Positions 55,701 to 64,000 of a DNA stretch of 64,000 nucleotides are shown here, in pieces (the stretch's first letter is position 1; every line of letters starts with the position of its first letter). The notes under the pieces were generated by a model, which was not told where the DNA came from, made no database searches, and saw only the letters and a program-made list of their open reading frames with translations. Source of the stretch: Chryseosolibacter sp040902445. Its GTDB lineage: Bacteria; Bacteroidota; Bacteroidia; Cytophagales; Cyclobacteriaceae. The DNA is taken from contig JBBDXJ010000305.1 of NCBI GenBank assembly GCA_040902445.1, positions 1 to 64,000 on the forward strand, read 5' to 3'. The position numbers and the translations under genes were made by a program.

Positions 55701-58333
55701 GATCCATTCACGAAGCCTTGCGCACGGCCTGCCGGAATATTCGGGTCCGGTTGGTCATAGAAGGTAAACGTCCGTTCTTTCTTAAGACCTGAGTTTTCCG
55801 GAATGCCCCCATCAATGGCTATGCTTTCGAGAATATCTTTCATCCCGGATGAGTTGAAAGCAATACCGGTCGCACTCACTTCATATTCTCCGGATTCTAC
55901 CGGTCTCCCTGCACGGTCGTAATTTGTATAGGAATAGCGGACCGGATCGGCATTTCGTTGCTCCTCGTTTTGAGAGAACCGGATGTTTCCATCTTTTCTA
56001 TACAGATATTCTGTTCTGCTTATGCCATCCGCGGCTTGCCCGGCAATTTTTTCTTCAGTGGCTGAGAGCCATCCTTTGCTGTTATAGAAATAAAACGTTT
56101 TGTCAATATCCTGGAAATTTGTTTCGTTGGTCGTCGGGTTGAGTGTGTATTGATTTAGCCCATTCGGGGATATCGACACAATCATCCGGCCGGCATTGTC
56201 GTAAAAATTGAAACTCTTCGTTATTGGAGTTGAGCCGGTACCGTAGTATAAAGAAATAATGGTGTTTCCGGATTTGTCCGAATAGGTTACCGATTTTTTA
56301 CCGCTTTCGTCAAGGAAAACACTTTTGAAAAACTGGCCTTCAATAGAAACGGGCCGCGGAAAACCAAATTCTTTTTCCCGGATAGACAAATAACTATCAT
56401 AGTCGGAATTGAAATAAATATCAGTGGCCAAAACCGGTTCATCGGTTGACGTAGCCAGATAACCACTGCCGGCTTTGAATTTATCGCCGGGTCTGGTAAC
56501 TCCTTTAACTCCGCCGCTCCCGTCATCGCGATACAAGGTGCGGCTATACGGAAATTGAGTAATTGCGACTTGCGGCTCATTGATGGCAAAATTAGGAATT
56601 ACACCATTGCTCGCGCTGTAATACCAACCCAGCGTTCCTTCTTCGGATCCGTCTACCGGGTCAGGGCCATTCTCTTTCTCCAGGTCAAAATGAGTATGAT
56701 CGTACGGGTCATCACCAAATTTTACAAAGTCAGGTTTATAAGTAAAGTCTTTTAGTCCTGATAATTCTGCATCATCGGGACATGTCTCGGAATATTCTCC
56801 CACCGGAGCTAAAAGTGTTGAGATGGCAGGTCTTGCCACTGCGTCATAAAGTGTCGCAGTGGCAAGAATAACTTCTTTTGTAAAATCTTTAAGTTGAGTT
56901 TGCAGCGGAAGGCCCCGTTCGTTAAAGTAGCTCCGGCTCTCTAAAAGTATGTTGCCATATTCATCATAGGCGGTCTTTTCTGTAAAATTTATCTCATGGT
57001 CAGTGTTGATCGTGCCTTGACCGAATTCGATAAATAATTCGGCCCCTAGTTCAAGAGTCACGCCAGGCATAACAACAATATTATTGTTACTTTGTACGTA
57101 AGCCGAGAGGTGTTCCAAAACAATATCAGTGGATGAGATTTCAGGGTAAAAGTCAGTTATGTCTGCCGGAAGGTTGATCGAACAGTCGCGGGTAAGATTC
57201 ATATTGTCAATACCAACCAGGATGTCAATGGGTTCGGGCGTAGGACAATCGTCATAATGAGCATTAATTGTAATGTTATAGCTGCCATCCTCAAGTGGGG
57301 TAAAAGAATTTCCATTTACAATTACATCGGATCCAAAATCTGCAAAGTTCCATAAATAGTGCGTATTAAAGTCTGTTATCCCTGTTACATTAAAAGTATA
57401 GGTCACGTCTTTCTGCACCTTGAAAATTTGTTTGTCTTCGTGTGACACATCTTCGGAGTTCGGAAGAGTGATAGTAACCTGTGAAAAATCGCTCATATGG
57501 CAATTTGATTTCACCGTTAGGGGTACAGCAGGCTCGATGGTCACCCATTGACCACAACCACCATTGATTTCAACCCAAACCTGAGGCTGAAAATCAACGG
57601 TTCCTGATCCCACCTTGTAATAGGTGATCGGAACACCTACATAATTACCTCGGTCGAACACTATATTTGATTCAACCATATCCTCGGATTGATCGCCATT
57701 AAGATCGCGCCCGGTTCCGTATTTGATTTTGGTGGCTTTGATCCCACATGACTGCTTTAGGACCGCTGAATTCTGTGAACATAGTTTTTCGTCAAGGTAA
57801 TGAGAATTGGTTGGCTTATAAGTCAGGCTAAATGTAGATTCTGTCAGCTCGTTTGTAATAAATAAAGTGGTCGTTCCTTTTAGTTCACCACCAGGATTGA
57901 TCAGCTCGCGATGAATTTCATAGCTATATAAATACCGTCTTCCTGACCATTTGCACTTGGTGCTCGGGAAACCCTTGTATATTCTTTTGTAATAGAATAC
58001 ATCAACTTTCAATACACCCGTCATGCCCGCGCTCCACGCAACATTGATCTGTGCCCGGTGGGGCCCGCCGTCAAGCCTTGTGACGGTTGGAACTGATGAA
58101 ACTAAATTGCTTCCCTCATTTACGACCACTTCCAGTTTAGTTCCGGTGTCACAATAACCATCGGACTTGTCAGCTTTAATGTAATCGTAAATGAATGTTG
58201 ATGTTGATTGGTCCGTACAAGCGTATCGTTTAATAATGGTCTGTGCATTACAGGTGAAGCTGGCACCGGTAAGAAACATCAGCACGAGACTACTGACTAT
58301 CAGCTTTGACCTTAGAGGTAAAATCATTTTCAT
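52727..58333 (-). CDS. Rhs/YD-repeat polymorphic toxin, 1868 residues
   Basis: Signal peptide (SLVLMFLTGASFTCNAQ), beta-rich N-terminal part with a PKD-like segment (TFNVTGITDFNTHYLWNFADFG), then many YD repeats (YDGRG-, YDERG-, YNYDQRNQF-like) and the Rhs core end EYDPVIGRWTCTDPYRQYWSPYRGMGNDPVNYTDPDGG at about residue 1650. The last about 200 residues are variable: a linker with a short hydrophobic piece, then from about residue 1764 STIYRAVSTAEVDDIAHFGFRT...GKLFAPTLQEATQFGKGNFMLDG...KFGADGMNAISIPANQL. The YRAV/KLFAPT/FG layout recalls small ADP-ribosyltransferase-like toxins, but I am not sure. A coupled immunity candidate follows. The shell would enclose and deliver the toxin. Confidence 0.88.
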   Translation of the reverse strand: MKMILPLRSKLIVSSLVLMFLTGASFTCNAQTIIKRYACTDQSTSTFIYDYIKADKSDGYCDTGTKLEVVVNEGSNLVSSVPTVTRLDGGPHRAQINVAWSAGMTGVLKVDVFYYKRIYKGFPSTKCKWSGRRYLYSYEIHRELINPGGELKGTTTLFITNELTESTFSLTYKPTNSHYLDEKLCSQNSAVLKQSCGIKATKIKYGTGRDLNGDQSEDMVESNIVFDRGNYVGVPITYYKVGSGTVDFQPQVWVEINGGCGQWVTIEPAVPLTVKSNCHMSDFSQVTITLPNSEDVSHEDKQIFKVQKDVTYTFNVTGITDFNTHYLWNFADFGSDVIVNGNSFTPLEDGSYNITINAHYDDCPTPEPIDILVGIDNMNLTRDCSINLPADITDFYPEISSTDIVLEHLSAYVQSNNNIVVMPGVTLELGAELFIEFGQGTINTDHEINFTEKTAYDEYGNILLESRSYFNERGLPLQTQLKDFTKEVILATATLYDAVARPAISTLLAPVGEYSETCPDDAELSGLKDFTYKPDFVKFGDDPYDHTHFDLEKENGPDPVDGSEEGTLGWYYSASNGVIPNFAINEPQVAITQFPYSRTLYRDDGSGGVKGVTRPGDKFKAGSGYLATSTDEPVLATDIYFNSDYDSYLSIREKEFGFPRPVSIEGQFFKSVFLDESGKKSVTYSDKSGNTIISLYYGTGSTPITKSFNFYDNAGRMIVSISPNGLNQYTLNPTTNETNFQDIDKTFYFYNSKGWLSATEEKIAGQAADGISRTEYLYRKDGNIRFSQNEEQRNADPVRYSYTNYDRAGRPVESGEYEVSATGIAFNSSGMKDILESIAIDGGIPENSGLKKERTFTFYDQPDPNIPAGRAQGFVNGSVSYTRKENYITTWYSYDERGRVEWTVQDISGLGVKTIDYRYGPTGQVQDVAYQKGNPNEQFTHFYEYDADGRLSKTYTSREELSYDVSGLLTNANVTYNSKRQIDNPGVLEHQATYYYYLHGPLKRVELAKRNVDGNDVTLQGIDYVYTADGALKGINSADEYKDPGHDGSGVNASVKKDVFGMTLDYYVNDYVPAQESADAVTFTSPYPDQHTGLIKAMRWHGPVEPAKQFGYAYNYDQRNQFTKADWGVIAGTSFTATPSQPYHEFIGGYDANGNINSLKRNGNLLAATSAFDYDLRYNYKSNTNILESITHEGTSNSFRTYSYDDLGQMVRETEGDNSKFVNYDVTGKVTAVYADENHTQLVTEFKYDDRGFRLSKITYDTNHEPVLTTWYVRDATGNIISTYVTDLTTSGEPEAIEMPIYGSGRIGLYKPNFGVTFYELTDHLGNVRAVIGDELEAEYMATMETERNTEEIKDFENVDPTPTAEYINHTPEEVVVDNQPAFIIPNNNEVNRLNNRPLGTADPNPIGTGIMLLVHPGDVINAEVFVKYANFDAGNTNILASLASFLASSFTTAPVVDGVSLFNVVNTSEFATLPVWSGLDETEPRAFLNYLIFDKNFRLQAEGFDFDQVSSAAKIPATDPFAHSHEKLSLDVTIEKEGFIYVYVSNQSDQNMDVYFDDLKVKHKYSNIVAGGDFYPFGLSIKDREISREHYRFGYQGQFAEKDEETGWNHFELREYDPVIGRWTCTDPYRQYWSPYRGMGNDPVNYTDPDGGYSPFGAWWRNGFSMEGVYESGGEYGYNTIEDGGFVPHFGDERSWLPKSDILDQAFQNAGLSQQFETYDRIMLRGGDGIEFDALGQLSLGFLAADVLALTARGGVAVAANGGSSTIYRAVSTAEVDDIAHFGFRTKPGGYETGKLFAPTLQEATQFGKGNFMLDGIPNTIMKVRVPNSVLNGAHKFGADGMNAISIPANQLHLLRGTSLNYSPLFR

Positions 58334-58346
58334 ATCTCAATCCTTA

Positions 58347-61300
58347 TCAATCGTTGTTATCACTTTTACCGTAGTTGTATTTAATGTCTTCTAAAATTGC
58401 ATCAACCCGACCGGTTTCCTTACCTGGACCATAGTCAAAGTTCAATAACTCTTTACTGGTCCTGACCAGCCGTCCTGCGGCATCATATTGAAACCGGGTA
58501 TAGAAATTATTTCCATCAAGGATATAATTTAATTCTCCTGTAAACTGATCATAGACGAATGATGTTAGCGCAGCGTCAAGAGGATGGACCCGGAAATCAT
58601 CGAAATAGACACCACGTTGAGCATTGTTACGCACTCCGACAAATACATCCCCATCGCCATCCGGAGTAATATCCAAATTCAACAGGTACCAGCTCTTTGA
58701 TTTATTTTTTTGAACAACGGGATGGGTACTGGCGGTTTCTATCCCATTGATAGTGTAATACAATTGTATCATGTTAAGACCTGATTGGCTTTCGGCTTCC
58801 CCCGGCGCGTAAACCCAGACACTCGCCCTGTACTTTCTTGTCAGATCTGCTTTACCTTTAACAAGAGAAAAATTAAATCCTTTTTCGCCGGTCTCTACCA
58901 ACAAACCGAAGGAGCCTGTATGAACCTGCGCACTGGATGGTTTGCCGTGTCCCCGACCAACACCACCCTCCTTTTCGGAGCTTTTAATATAACTTTCCGC
59001 GCCAGAGTAGGACATTTCATGATAAGAAGCGTTATCAGCGCTCGCAATAACCCGTTGACCGGTATTGTTCATGTGTGTGGCCATGAAAGCTCCGTTTATA
59101 TCCTTAGCTTCCAATTCATGGGAGAAGAAATCATACAGTGTTGTTTCCTGGGTCTTCTCCCACCAATCACTTTGCGCTTCAGACGTCCAATTGAAAGTAT
59201 GTCCGTTGAATTCAAGAACAGAGAATGTTCCGTCATCATTTAAATCAAGCTGACTGTTCCATTGATACTGAGCTTTCTTTCGCCAGATCTTCCCGGAGAA
59301 ATCCGAAACATTCAAAATCGGTATTTGCTTGCTCCATGTCTGGATCGATGCGGATAATAGACCCGTAGGCTCGTTGCTTCCATCAGCTGAAAACGCATAC
59401 TGCGCGGCAGGCTGGGTTAGCATATGCTTATTGGTAACGTCGTATATCTTAAGCCCCATTTCAGCATATTGACGATAAGCAGGTATAAGTTTACTGATAT
59501 AGTTATTTCCATAACTATCACTGGTGCGAATATTTGTGGGTTGCCCGCTAAAAAAGTCAAATTCGTGATTTTGTGTTTCTGCAATAAGACCTGTCAGATG
59601 GTCGATTTCTTTCACGGAAGTAACAACATCTGTTGCCACCTGCCTTTTTGTAATAATCGCTTTTTCCCTGTCGTAGATGACGTCTACTTCAGGATCCTCA
59701 CAACCGCCAAAGGTGCGGCACCACCAATTATCCAGAGGGAGTTCAACTGTGTAGTCTCTCAGCACCATCGACTTGTGAAATGACTGCTCCACTATTCCCT
59801 GTTTCGAATCAATAGTATTTTGCTCAAAGCCTTCATTGTTCTCATCCATCAGGTAATTATAGGCCACAGACCTAACCGGCTGATTTTGCTGGTTATAGGT
59901 TTTTGAACTAACCAGGTTGCCTACGCTAACTGCATTATTCTTTATAGTTACGGTTCTTTTTTCAACATTGCCATCAAGGGCCGTTGAGCGTTCTCTCGTT
60001 ATCATGCTTTCCTCAAATACCCGGAAACGGTTAACTGTGTAGTTATCCCGGGAGAGTTCATTGACATAATTTCTTACAGTTACGCTTTCATAAATACCTC
60101 CCGGTGCGGGAGCTTCATTTCCGAAGGAGAGAACGTTACTGAACGGGGCGTTTATCTCTTTTTGGAAATGAACCTGGTAAACTTCAAGATTTGCGCGTTG
60201 AACTTTCTTGTCATTATCCTGGAGTATCCGATCAAAGAAATCAACATCCACGGGGTATTGAATGGAAGGGATATTGTAAGGCTTATACGATGTTACACCT
60301 GAAGTTACTTCAGTAATGGGATCGTTATAGTCATATACTGCAGAGGTTTTTCCAATGTGCTCATCGACGACCGATAGTGATTTAACGCGGATGCCTCCTG
60401 AAAATTTATGATTTGGAATATCTTTATCGTCTAAAGGATCAGTGACCTTGATAAAACCTGACACAAAATATTGATCGGTCATCGTTGAGCCTGAAATTAC
60501 CTTTGGGGTTATTGCATCCCGCAGGCCCGGACTAATTACCGTGATCTCGTCGGTACCGATATCGATAATCTCATCGGACGGGTTACCCAAATATGAGGTA
60601 TCCTCGAACTCGTACTCTGATGAATTCGCTTCCAAAATAAATGCTTTGATCTCGATTGGATTGGTCAGGGGATCCGACGAGGAGAGCCATTTGTTCAGAT
60701 TTACGCCTTTTTCACGAAACGTTATCTTAACCTCATTCGCATTTGCCCCCGGCTCCAATTTTTCTATACTGAAGACTGAAAAATCATTATAAACTGATTT
60801 CTGAAAGGAATTCGGCTCATATTCAATTTCAATGGTTGCACCTAGAGGTGTGGTGACGCTACTCAACGACCACGCATCAATTTCAGGGGCTGATCCGTCT
60901 GTAATTTCCCGCGTCGTATTAGAATCTACAGGTTCATAGTGACCAAATGGTCCACCCCCTTCATCTGGAACATATTCGCCAAGTTCCGGGTAGTCATTTT
61001 TATAATAGCCCCATTGATCATACTTGTTTACAAAATAGCCGGGGTTTTCACTATAATTAAAAACCGTGGGAGGAAGTTGATCCGACCCACCTTTGCCTAA
61101 AAACTTTATTTGCTTTAAAGTAAGTTTGCCAGTCCGCACATAATTGATGGCTTTTCCCGCAAAGGGGTTATCGGCAGCTGAACAACCTTCGGGTCCGTTG
61201 TGATAAGACGCAAAGACTCCCTCTTTTGAGTAAAAAGAAGTGTTGTTGAAACAACAGACAGGTCGATCACCCTGAAGAGTAGGAGCGCATCCATCGCCGA

Positions 61301-63563
61301 AAGTTGTCGGCCATTCGTAATCCTCGCCTATTCTCTCATTAACTTCAGCATCACAGGAAAACTCTCCAAGGTTAAAGCACGTTTCACCTATCTGGTCCGC
61401 GAAAAAACCAATGCTATTGGGAACACCAGCAGTAAGAGAATAATCTGTTTCTAATTCTATTATCCGCAAGGCCTTTTCACGGAATGCCGGAATGTCATGA
61501 ATATCGTCTTCATCGTAAACAAGATACCCATTATGATATTTTACGTAGACGAAATCCTGATTCTCCGAAATTTTTACGGTGTTTCCCGGATCAGTATAGG
61601 GTCTGCTATACTCATAGGGTAGGCCATCATAGCCATGCGGATGAGGGTTTGAGGACGTCGCTTCATTATACTTTTCGCCGCGTGTTTTCGACACGGGCAT
61701 AGAGGCAAGATCAGCCTTATTAAATAAATAAATGGCATCCAGTTTCATTGTGCTGACGGGGCTGACATTATAAGTCAGGCTGCCCAGGTCTCTGTATTCC
61801 ATTGAAAACTTTCTCGGATTGCTGCCTCCCTCCAAACGGCTTGTCACGCCGCGGCCATCTTTCCTTTTGGATTTAATAAAAATCGCTTTATGACTACGAG
61901 TCTCTATAGCATCCAGATAATAGAGCTCCTTGATGCCATATGAAAATGTTTCATATTCACTTTCAATATCATTCGTGTAGCCGGTGTGCGGCGTCCGCCA
62001 TTGATAGGAGTCAGCCCAACGACCATAGTCGAACTTCACCCAATAGCCCCAGTCTTCATCGTCCAATATTTCATTGTCATTTCTATCAACGTAATCAGGT
62101 CCGGTTATGGCCGTCAATAACCATGTATAGGCGTAAGGCTCGTCGTTTTTATATTCGCGAAAAGTAGATACGCCCTGTCTCGGTTTCTTTAATTTCGATC
62201 TGGTGTATTCGTTGTAGTTGTATACGGGCAGTGCATAGTGATAAGATACTCCGGTTTCATTGGTGATCATAAAGCCGCCTATCTTCTTTTTGAGGTCTGC
62301 CTTTGTTGGTTTTAGTGACCGGAATTGTGGATGCAAAATATCAGCATAAGGATCTGAACCTTCATAGGTATCGGTTTTAAACGAACCATGGCCTTTTCCA
62401 TAAGTGACGGTGCCACTATATGGCAAGCAAGCTTCAGGTTGCAAATAATTTTCATACACGTCGAGTTCCAGCCTTCTCTCATCCCGTTCAACGTAACAGT
62501 CGATAAACCCGGCATTCATCGCTTGTTCGTTTGCAATTTCTTCATTGGTAAACCATTCGATATGTTTTGATCCGGCAAGCTTTTGATTAAGGTCATCGTC
62601 ATTATATCCCTCGGAAGAAGCGTCGACGACATGAGGATCGACAGAAAGATCCGTACCATTGCTTTCGAAGTCAGGTGTTGTGAGAGTGAGAGCGTTGCTA
62701 AAGTCGTTTAGAAAGCGAAAACTTACTTTCTTATCAGAGAACTTTTTCAGGGACTTGTAACCTAATTGAGGAAAGCCGCTTGCAGGCTCCCCGTTGTTAC
62801 CTCTTAAATAAATGTTCTGACCGAACATGTCGCCGTTCTCAAAAATATGAGGTTGGATCGTTCCTCCTATTCCCTGACCCAGCACATCATACCGGTCGAA
62901 AGAAGGCAAACTGCCTCCCAGTTGCTTTGCCGGGTCATTGATATTGTTTATCGGATCGTTAGAACTCGGTCCCCCAAAGACTTGGATGTCATCAAAAAGA
63001 TCATACGAATCGAATGCATACGAGATAAAATCCGATCCTGAATTCGGCGCTGAATAATGATCGGATTCTATTTTTGCATTTCCAATCCCCGGATACAATG
63101 ACCCATAGGTGTTCATTGCCTGAGTTTCATCAGACCAATATCTGGTATAAAAATCCTTAAGGGAAATGGAGCCAATCATTCCTATAGGTATAGTGCCCCT
63201 GTCAGTTTCATTCGTATAAGAAGAGATGCGGCCCGCTAAATTATTTTTGCCACCTGCAACATTGCCGTAGAGGCTTAGCTGTGTTTTAACTCCCTTAGAA
63301 GAGATCGAAATGCCTAGAGAAGACCCGCCGGTTAATTGACCAATCTTTTGATTTGCATTCTGTAAGTGGCCGAAAAGGCTTTTTGAAGATACCATTGAAG
63401 CCCCTGCCATTAAACCGATACTTACCGGATCTATAGCGAATGAAAGACCGAATTGTTTTTCTGTGCTAAACCCTTTGTACGTATCAGTTGTCCGGGCAAT
63501 TGAATAATTCATGCCAATACCTGACTTCGGAATGTTTAAACCGAAAGAATATGTTTTAGTCAC
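58347..63563 (-). CDS. Giant YD-repeat-associated surface protein, main part (5' end displaced by frameshift)
   Basis: A frame of 1738 residues with a GTG at 63563; the same frame stays open upstream to about 63697 and encodes DQEASWVGLGWTLNPGAINR. This continues the N-terminal piece at 63701-63967 in another frame. The body is beta-rich with long Asp/Asn/Tyr-rich stretches. A carbohydrate-binding-like domain (YRASVWVYAPGEAESQSGLNMIQLYY ... GVYFDDFRVHP) lies near the end, then YD repeats (YDQFTGELNYILDGNNFYTRFQYDAAGRLVR). Such proteins precede Rhs toxin genes in many Bacteroidota. Function is not established; a shell or receptor part is inferred. Ends 13 bases before the Rhs gene. Confidence 0.75.
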   Translation of the reverse strand: MTKTYSFGLNIPKSGIGMNYSIARTTDTYKGFSTEKQFGLSFAIDPVSIGLMAGASMVSSKSLFGHLQNANQKIGQLTGGSSLGISISSKGVKTQLSLYGNVAGGKNNLAGRISSYTNETDRGTIPIGMIGSISLKDFYTRYWSDETQAMNTYGSLYPGIGNAKIESDHYSAPNSGSDFISYAFDSYDLFDDIQVFGGPSSNDPINNINDPAKQLGGSLPSFDRYDVLGQGIGGTIQPHIFENGDMFGQNIYLRGNNGEPASGFPQLGYKSLKKFSDKKVSFRFLNDFSNALTLTTPDFESNGTDLSVDPHVVDASSEGYNDDDLNQKLAGSKHIEWFTNEEIANEQAMNAGFIDCYVERDERRLELDVYENYLQPEACLPYSGTVTYGKGHGSFKTDTYEGSDPYADILHPQFRSLKPTKADLKKKIGGFMITNETGVSYHYALPVYNYNEYTRSKLKKPRQGVSTFREYKNDEPYAYTWLLTAITGPDYVDRNDNEILDDEDWGYWVKFDYGRWADSYQWRTPHTGYTNDIESEYETFSYGIKELYYLDAIETRSHKAIFIKSKRKDGRGVTSRLEGGSNPRKFSMEYRDLGSLTYNVSPVSTMKLDAIYLFNKADLASMPVSKTRGEKYNEATSSNPHPHGYDGLPYEYSRPYTDPGNTVKISENQDFVYVKYHNGYLVYDEDDIHDIPAFREKALRIIELETDYSLTAGVPNSIGFFADQIGETCFNLGEFSCDAEVNERIGEDYEWPTTFGDGCAPTLQGDRPVCCFNNTSFYSKEGVFASYHNGPEGCSAADNPFAGKAINYVRTGKLTLKQIKFLGKGGSDQLPPTVFNYSENPGYFVNKYDQWGYYKNDYPELGEYVPDEGGGPFGHYEPVDSNTTREITDGSAPEIDAWSLSSVTTPLGATIEIEYEPNSFQKSVYNDFSVFSIEKLEPGANANEVKITFREKGVNLNKWLSSSDPLTNPIEIKAFILEANSSEYEFEDTSYLGNPSDEIIDIGTDEITVISPGLRDAITPKVISGSTMTDQYFVSGFIKVTDPLDDKDIPNHKFSGGIRVKSLSVVDEHIGKTSAVYDYNDPITEVTSGVTSYKPYNIPSIQYPVDVDFFDRILQDNDKKVQRANLEVYQVHFQKEINAPFSNVLSFGNEAPAPGGIYESVTVRNYVNELSRDNYTVNRFRVFEESMITRERSTALDGNVEKRTVTIKNNAVSVGNLVSSKTYNQQNQPVRSVAYNYLMDENNEGFEQNTIDSKQGIVEQSFHKSMVLRDYTVELPLDNWWCRTFGGCEDPEVDVIYDREKAIITKRQVATDVVTSVKEIDHLTGLIAETQNHEFDFFSGQPTNIRTSDSYGNNYISKLIPAYRQYAEMGLKIYDVTNKHMLTQPAAQYAFSADGSNEPTGLLSASIQTWSKQIPILNVSDFSGKIWRKKAQYQWNSQLDLNDDGTFSVLEFNGHTFNWTSEAQSDWWEKTQETTLYDFFSHELEAKDINGAFMATHMNNTGQRVIASADNASYHEMSYSGAESYIKSSEKEGGVGRGHGKPSSAQVHTGSFGLLVETGEKGFNFSLVKGKADLTRKYRASVWVYAPGEAESQSGLNMIQLYYTINGIETASTHPVVQKNKSKSWYLLNLDITPDGDGDVFVGVRNNAQRGVYFDDFRVHPLDAALTSFVYDQFTGELNYILDGNNFYTRFQYDAAGRLVRTSKELLNFDYGPGKETGRVDAILEDIKYNYGKSDNND

Positions 63564-63700
63564 CTGCGACCCGCCGCCCCAATAATCCCTTACTTCTCTC
63601 TTTGCTTCAACGTTGTCATCAGGAAATCCGTTGACCGTGCGGTTAATCGCGCCCGGATTTAAGGTCCATCCTAATCCAACCCAGGATGCTTCCTGATCTA

Positions 63701-63967
63701 TTATAGTTTAATACCAGCATGATAGGAAAGTGAGAGTGGATATCCACCTTCAGGCCCGGGCACTTCGAGTATAGGTGTATTATATATGAAGTCCCCGGTT
63801 ACCAGGTTAACCATGTCTGTGGTATCAACGGGTTCAAAACTTGAGAATTCCGGAGCTGAGGGTCCTGCGGTTAAAGCAAATGAAACCGATGGCACGAAAA
63901 CATTTAATGACGTTTCTATTAAGAAAAAATAGAGAACGGTTTTCAGAAAGAATCGATTACGTATCAT
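63701..63967 (-). CDS. N-terminal piece of the giant YD-repeat-associated protein (split by frameshift)
   Basis: An 88-residue frame with a signal peptide (FFLKTVLYFFLIETSLNVFVPSVSFA) and a start typical of this protein class: PSAPEFSSFEPVDTTDMVNLVTGDFIYNTPILEVPGPEGGYPLSLSYHAGIKL. Relatives continue IKLDQEASWVGLGW. Here the DNA after the AAACTA codons carries five extra bases, giving two stops, and DQEASWVGLGW resumes in the frame of the large downstream part. The signal peptide and body are therefore on separate frames. A sequencing error, a recent mutation or a phase-switch are the possible causes. Confidence 0.75.
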   Translation of the reverse strand: MIRNRFFLKTVLYFFLIETSLNVFVPSVSFALTAGPSAPEFSSFEPVDTTDMVNLVTGDFIYNTPILEVPGPEGGYPLSLSYHAGIKL

Positions 63968-64000
63968 ATGGGGTCTTTAAAAAATGTTTTTTAGAAAGTT

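Noticed and set aside
63699..63706. Programmed ribosomal frameshift between the two parts of the giant gene
   Set aside because: No slippery X-XXY-YYZ heptamer is present and two stops follow directly; an insertion of 5 bases explains the shift better.
43633..64000. Type IX secretion C-terminal sorting domains
   Set aside because: I looked at the C-termini of the large secreted proteins; they end in coiled coils or toxin domains, not in the usual KxYP/beta-sandwich CTD.
1..64000. tRNA or rRNA genes
   Set aside because: No cloverleaf with a TTCGANNC-type loop plus CCA-end acceptor pairing, and no rRNA motif, was recognised by eye; tRNAscan would be decisive.

Overview
The window looks like an ordinary chromosomal stretch of a Bacteroidota bacterium, most likely order Cytophagales. 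The evidence is the gene content: Spy-like and DUF4159/DUF2911/DUF6913 proteins, a BlaI plus M56 pair, a TlpA protein with a DUF4369-like N-terminus, a histone H1-like Hc1 protein, an alpha-oxoamine synthase of the serine palmitoyltransferase type, large surface proteins with a conserved WPDYVF...HLP...EEL tail, and promoters of TTTG/TAnnTTTG style. No tRNA, rRNA, CRISPR array, intact insertion sequence or phage gene was recognised.

Layout. 1-12.5 kb (mostly +): end of an aminotransferase, an ECF sigma operon, an M1 peptidase, ligA, dapA, an Hc1 gene, an spt-like gene, accC, DUF1015 and a DUF433/DUF5615 toxin-antitoxin-like pair. 12.5-18.2 kb: maf, a truncated glycosyltransferase remnant, then a run of five minus-strand glycosyltransferases that look like a surface polysaccharide/LPS cluster. 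18.3-24.9 kb (-): ppa, an sdaAB-tolC-hlyD operon, thyA and a lipoprotein. 25-28.5 kb: DUF4159, an intact blaI next to a beheaded M56 sensor, a TonB C-terminal remnant, a REP-like hairpin cluster and a TlpA-like lipoprotein. 28.5-43.6 kb: gatB, alaS (with an internal insertion), two paralogous M23 peptidases, CapA-like, MerR-like, dprA, an HMG-CoA lyase-like gene, murB, a 25-residue lysine/alanine peptide, a 108-residue basic-tailed protein, dCMP deaminase, DUF2911 and DUF1080.

43.6-64 kb is the accessory part, entirely on the minus strand: a giant YD-repeat/carbohydrate-binding-like protein (broken near its N-terminus by a frameshift), an 1868-residue Rhs protein with a variable C-terminal toxin-like domain, a tiny downstream protein that reads as a free-standing EF-Tu domain III, a lipocalin-like protein, a coiled-coil/possible beta-barrel protein, two large secreted multidomain proteins sharing the same C-terminal module, and a membrane glycosyltransferase. 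The working reading is a polymorphic toxin/surface-display locus. The EF-Tu-domain-like gene sits where an immunity gene is expected, so it may protect by mimicking the toxin's target.

A second, unexpected layer is short-repeat structure. At least nine places carry degenerate tandem arrays with a strict 7-base period, each with its own heptamer, often in inverted pairs and often starting at a stop codon. One such array lies inside a gene and encodes the hydrophobic core of its lipoprotein signal peptide. Two palindromic repeat families are also present.
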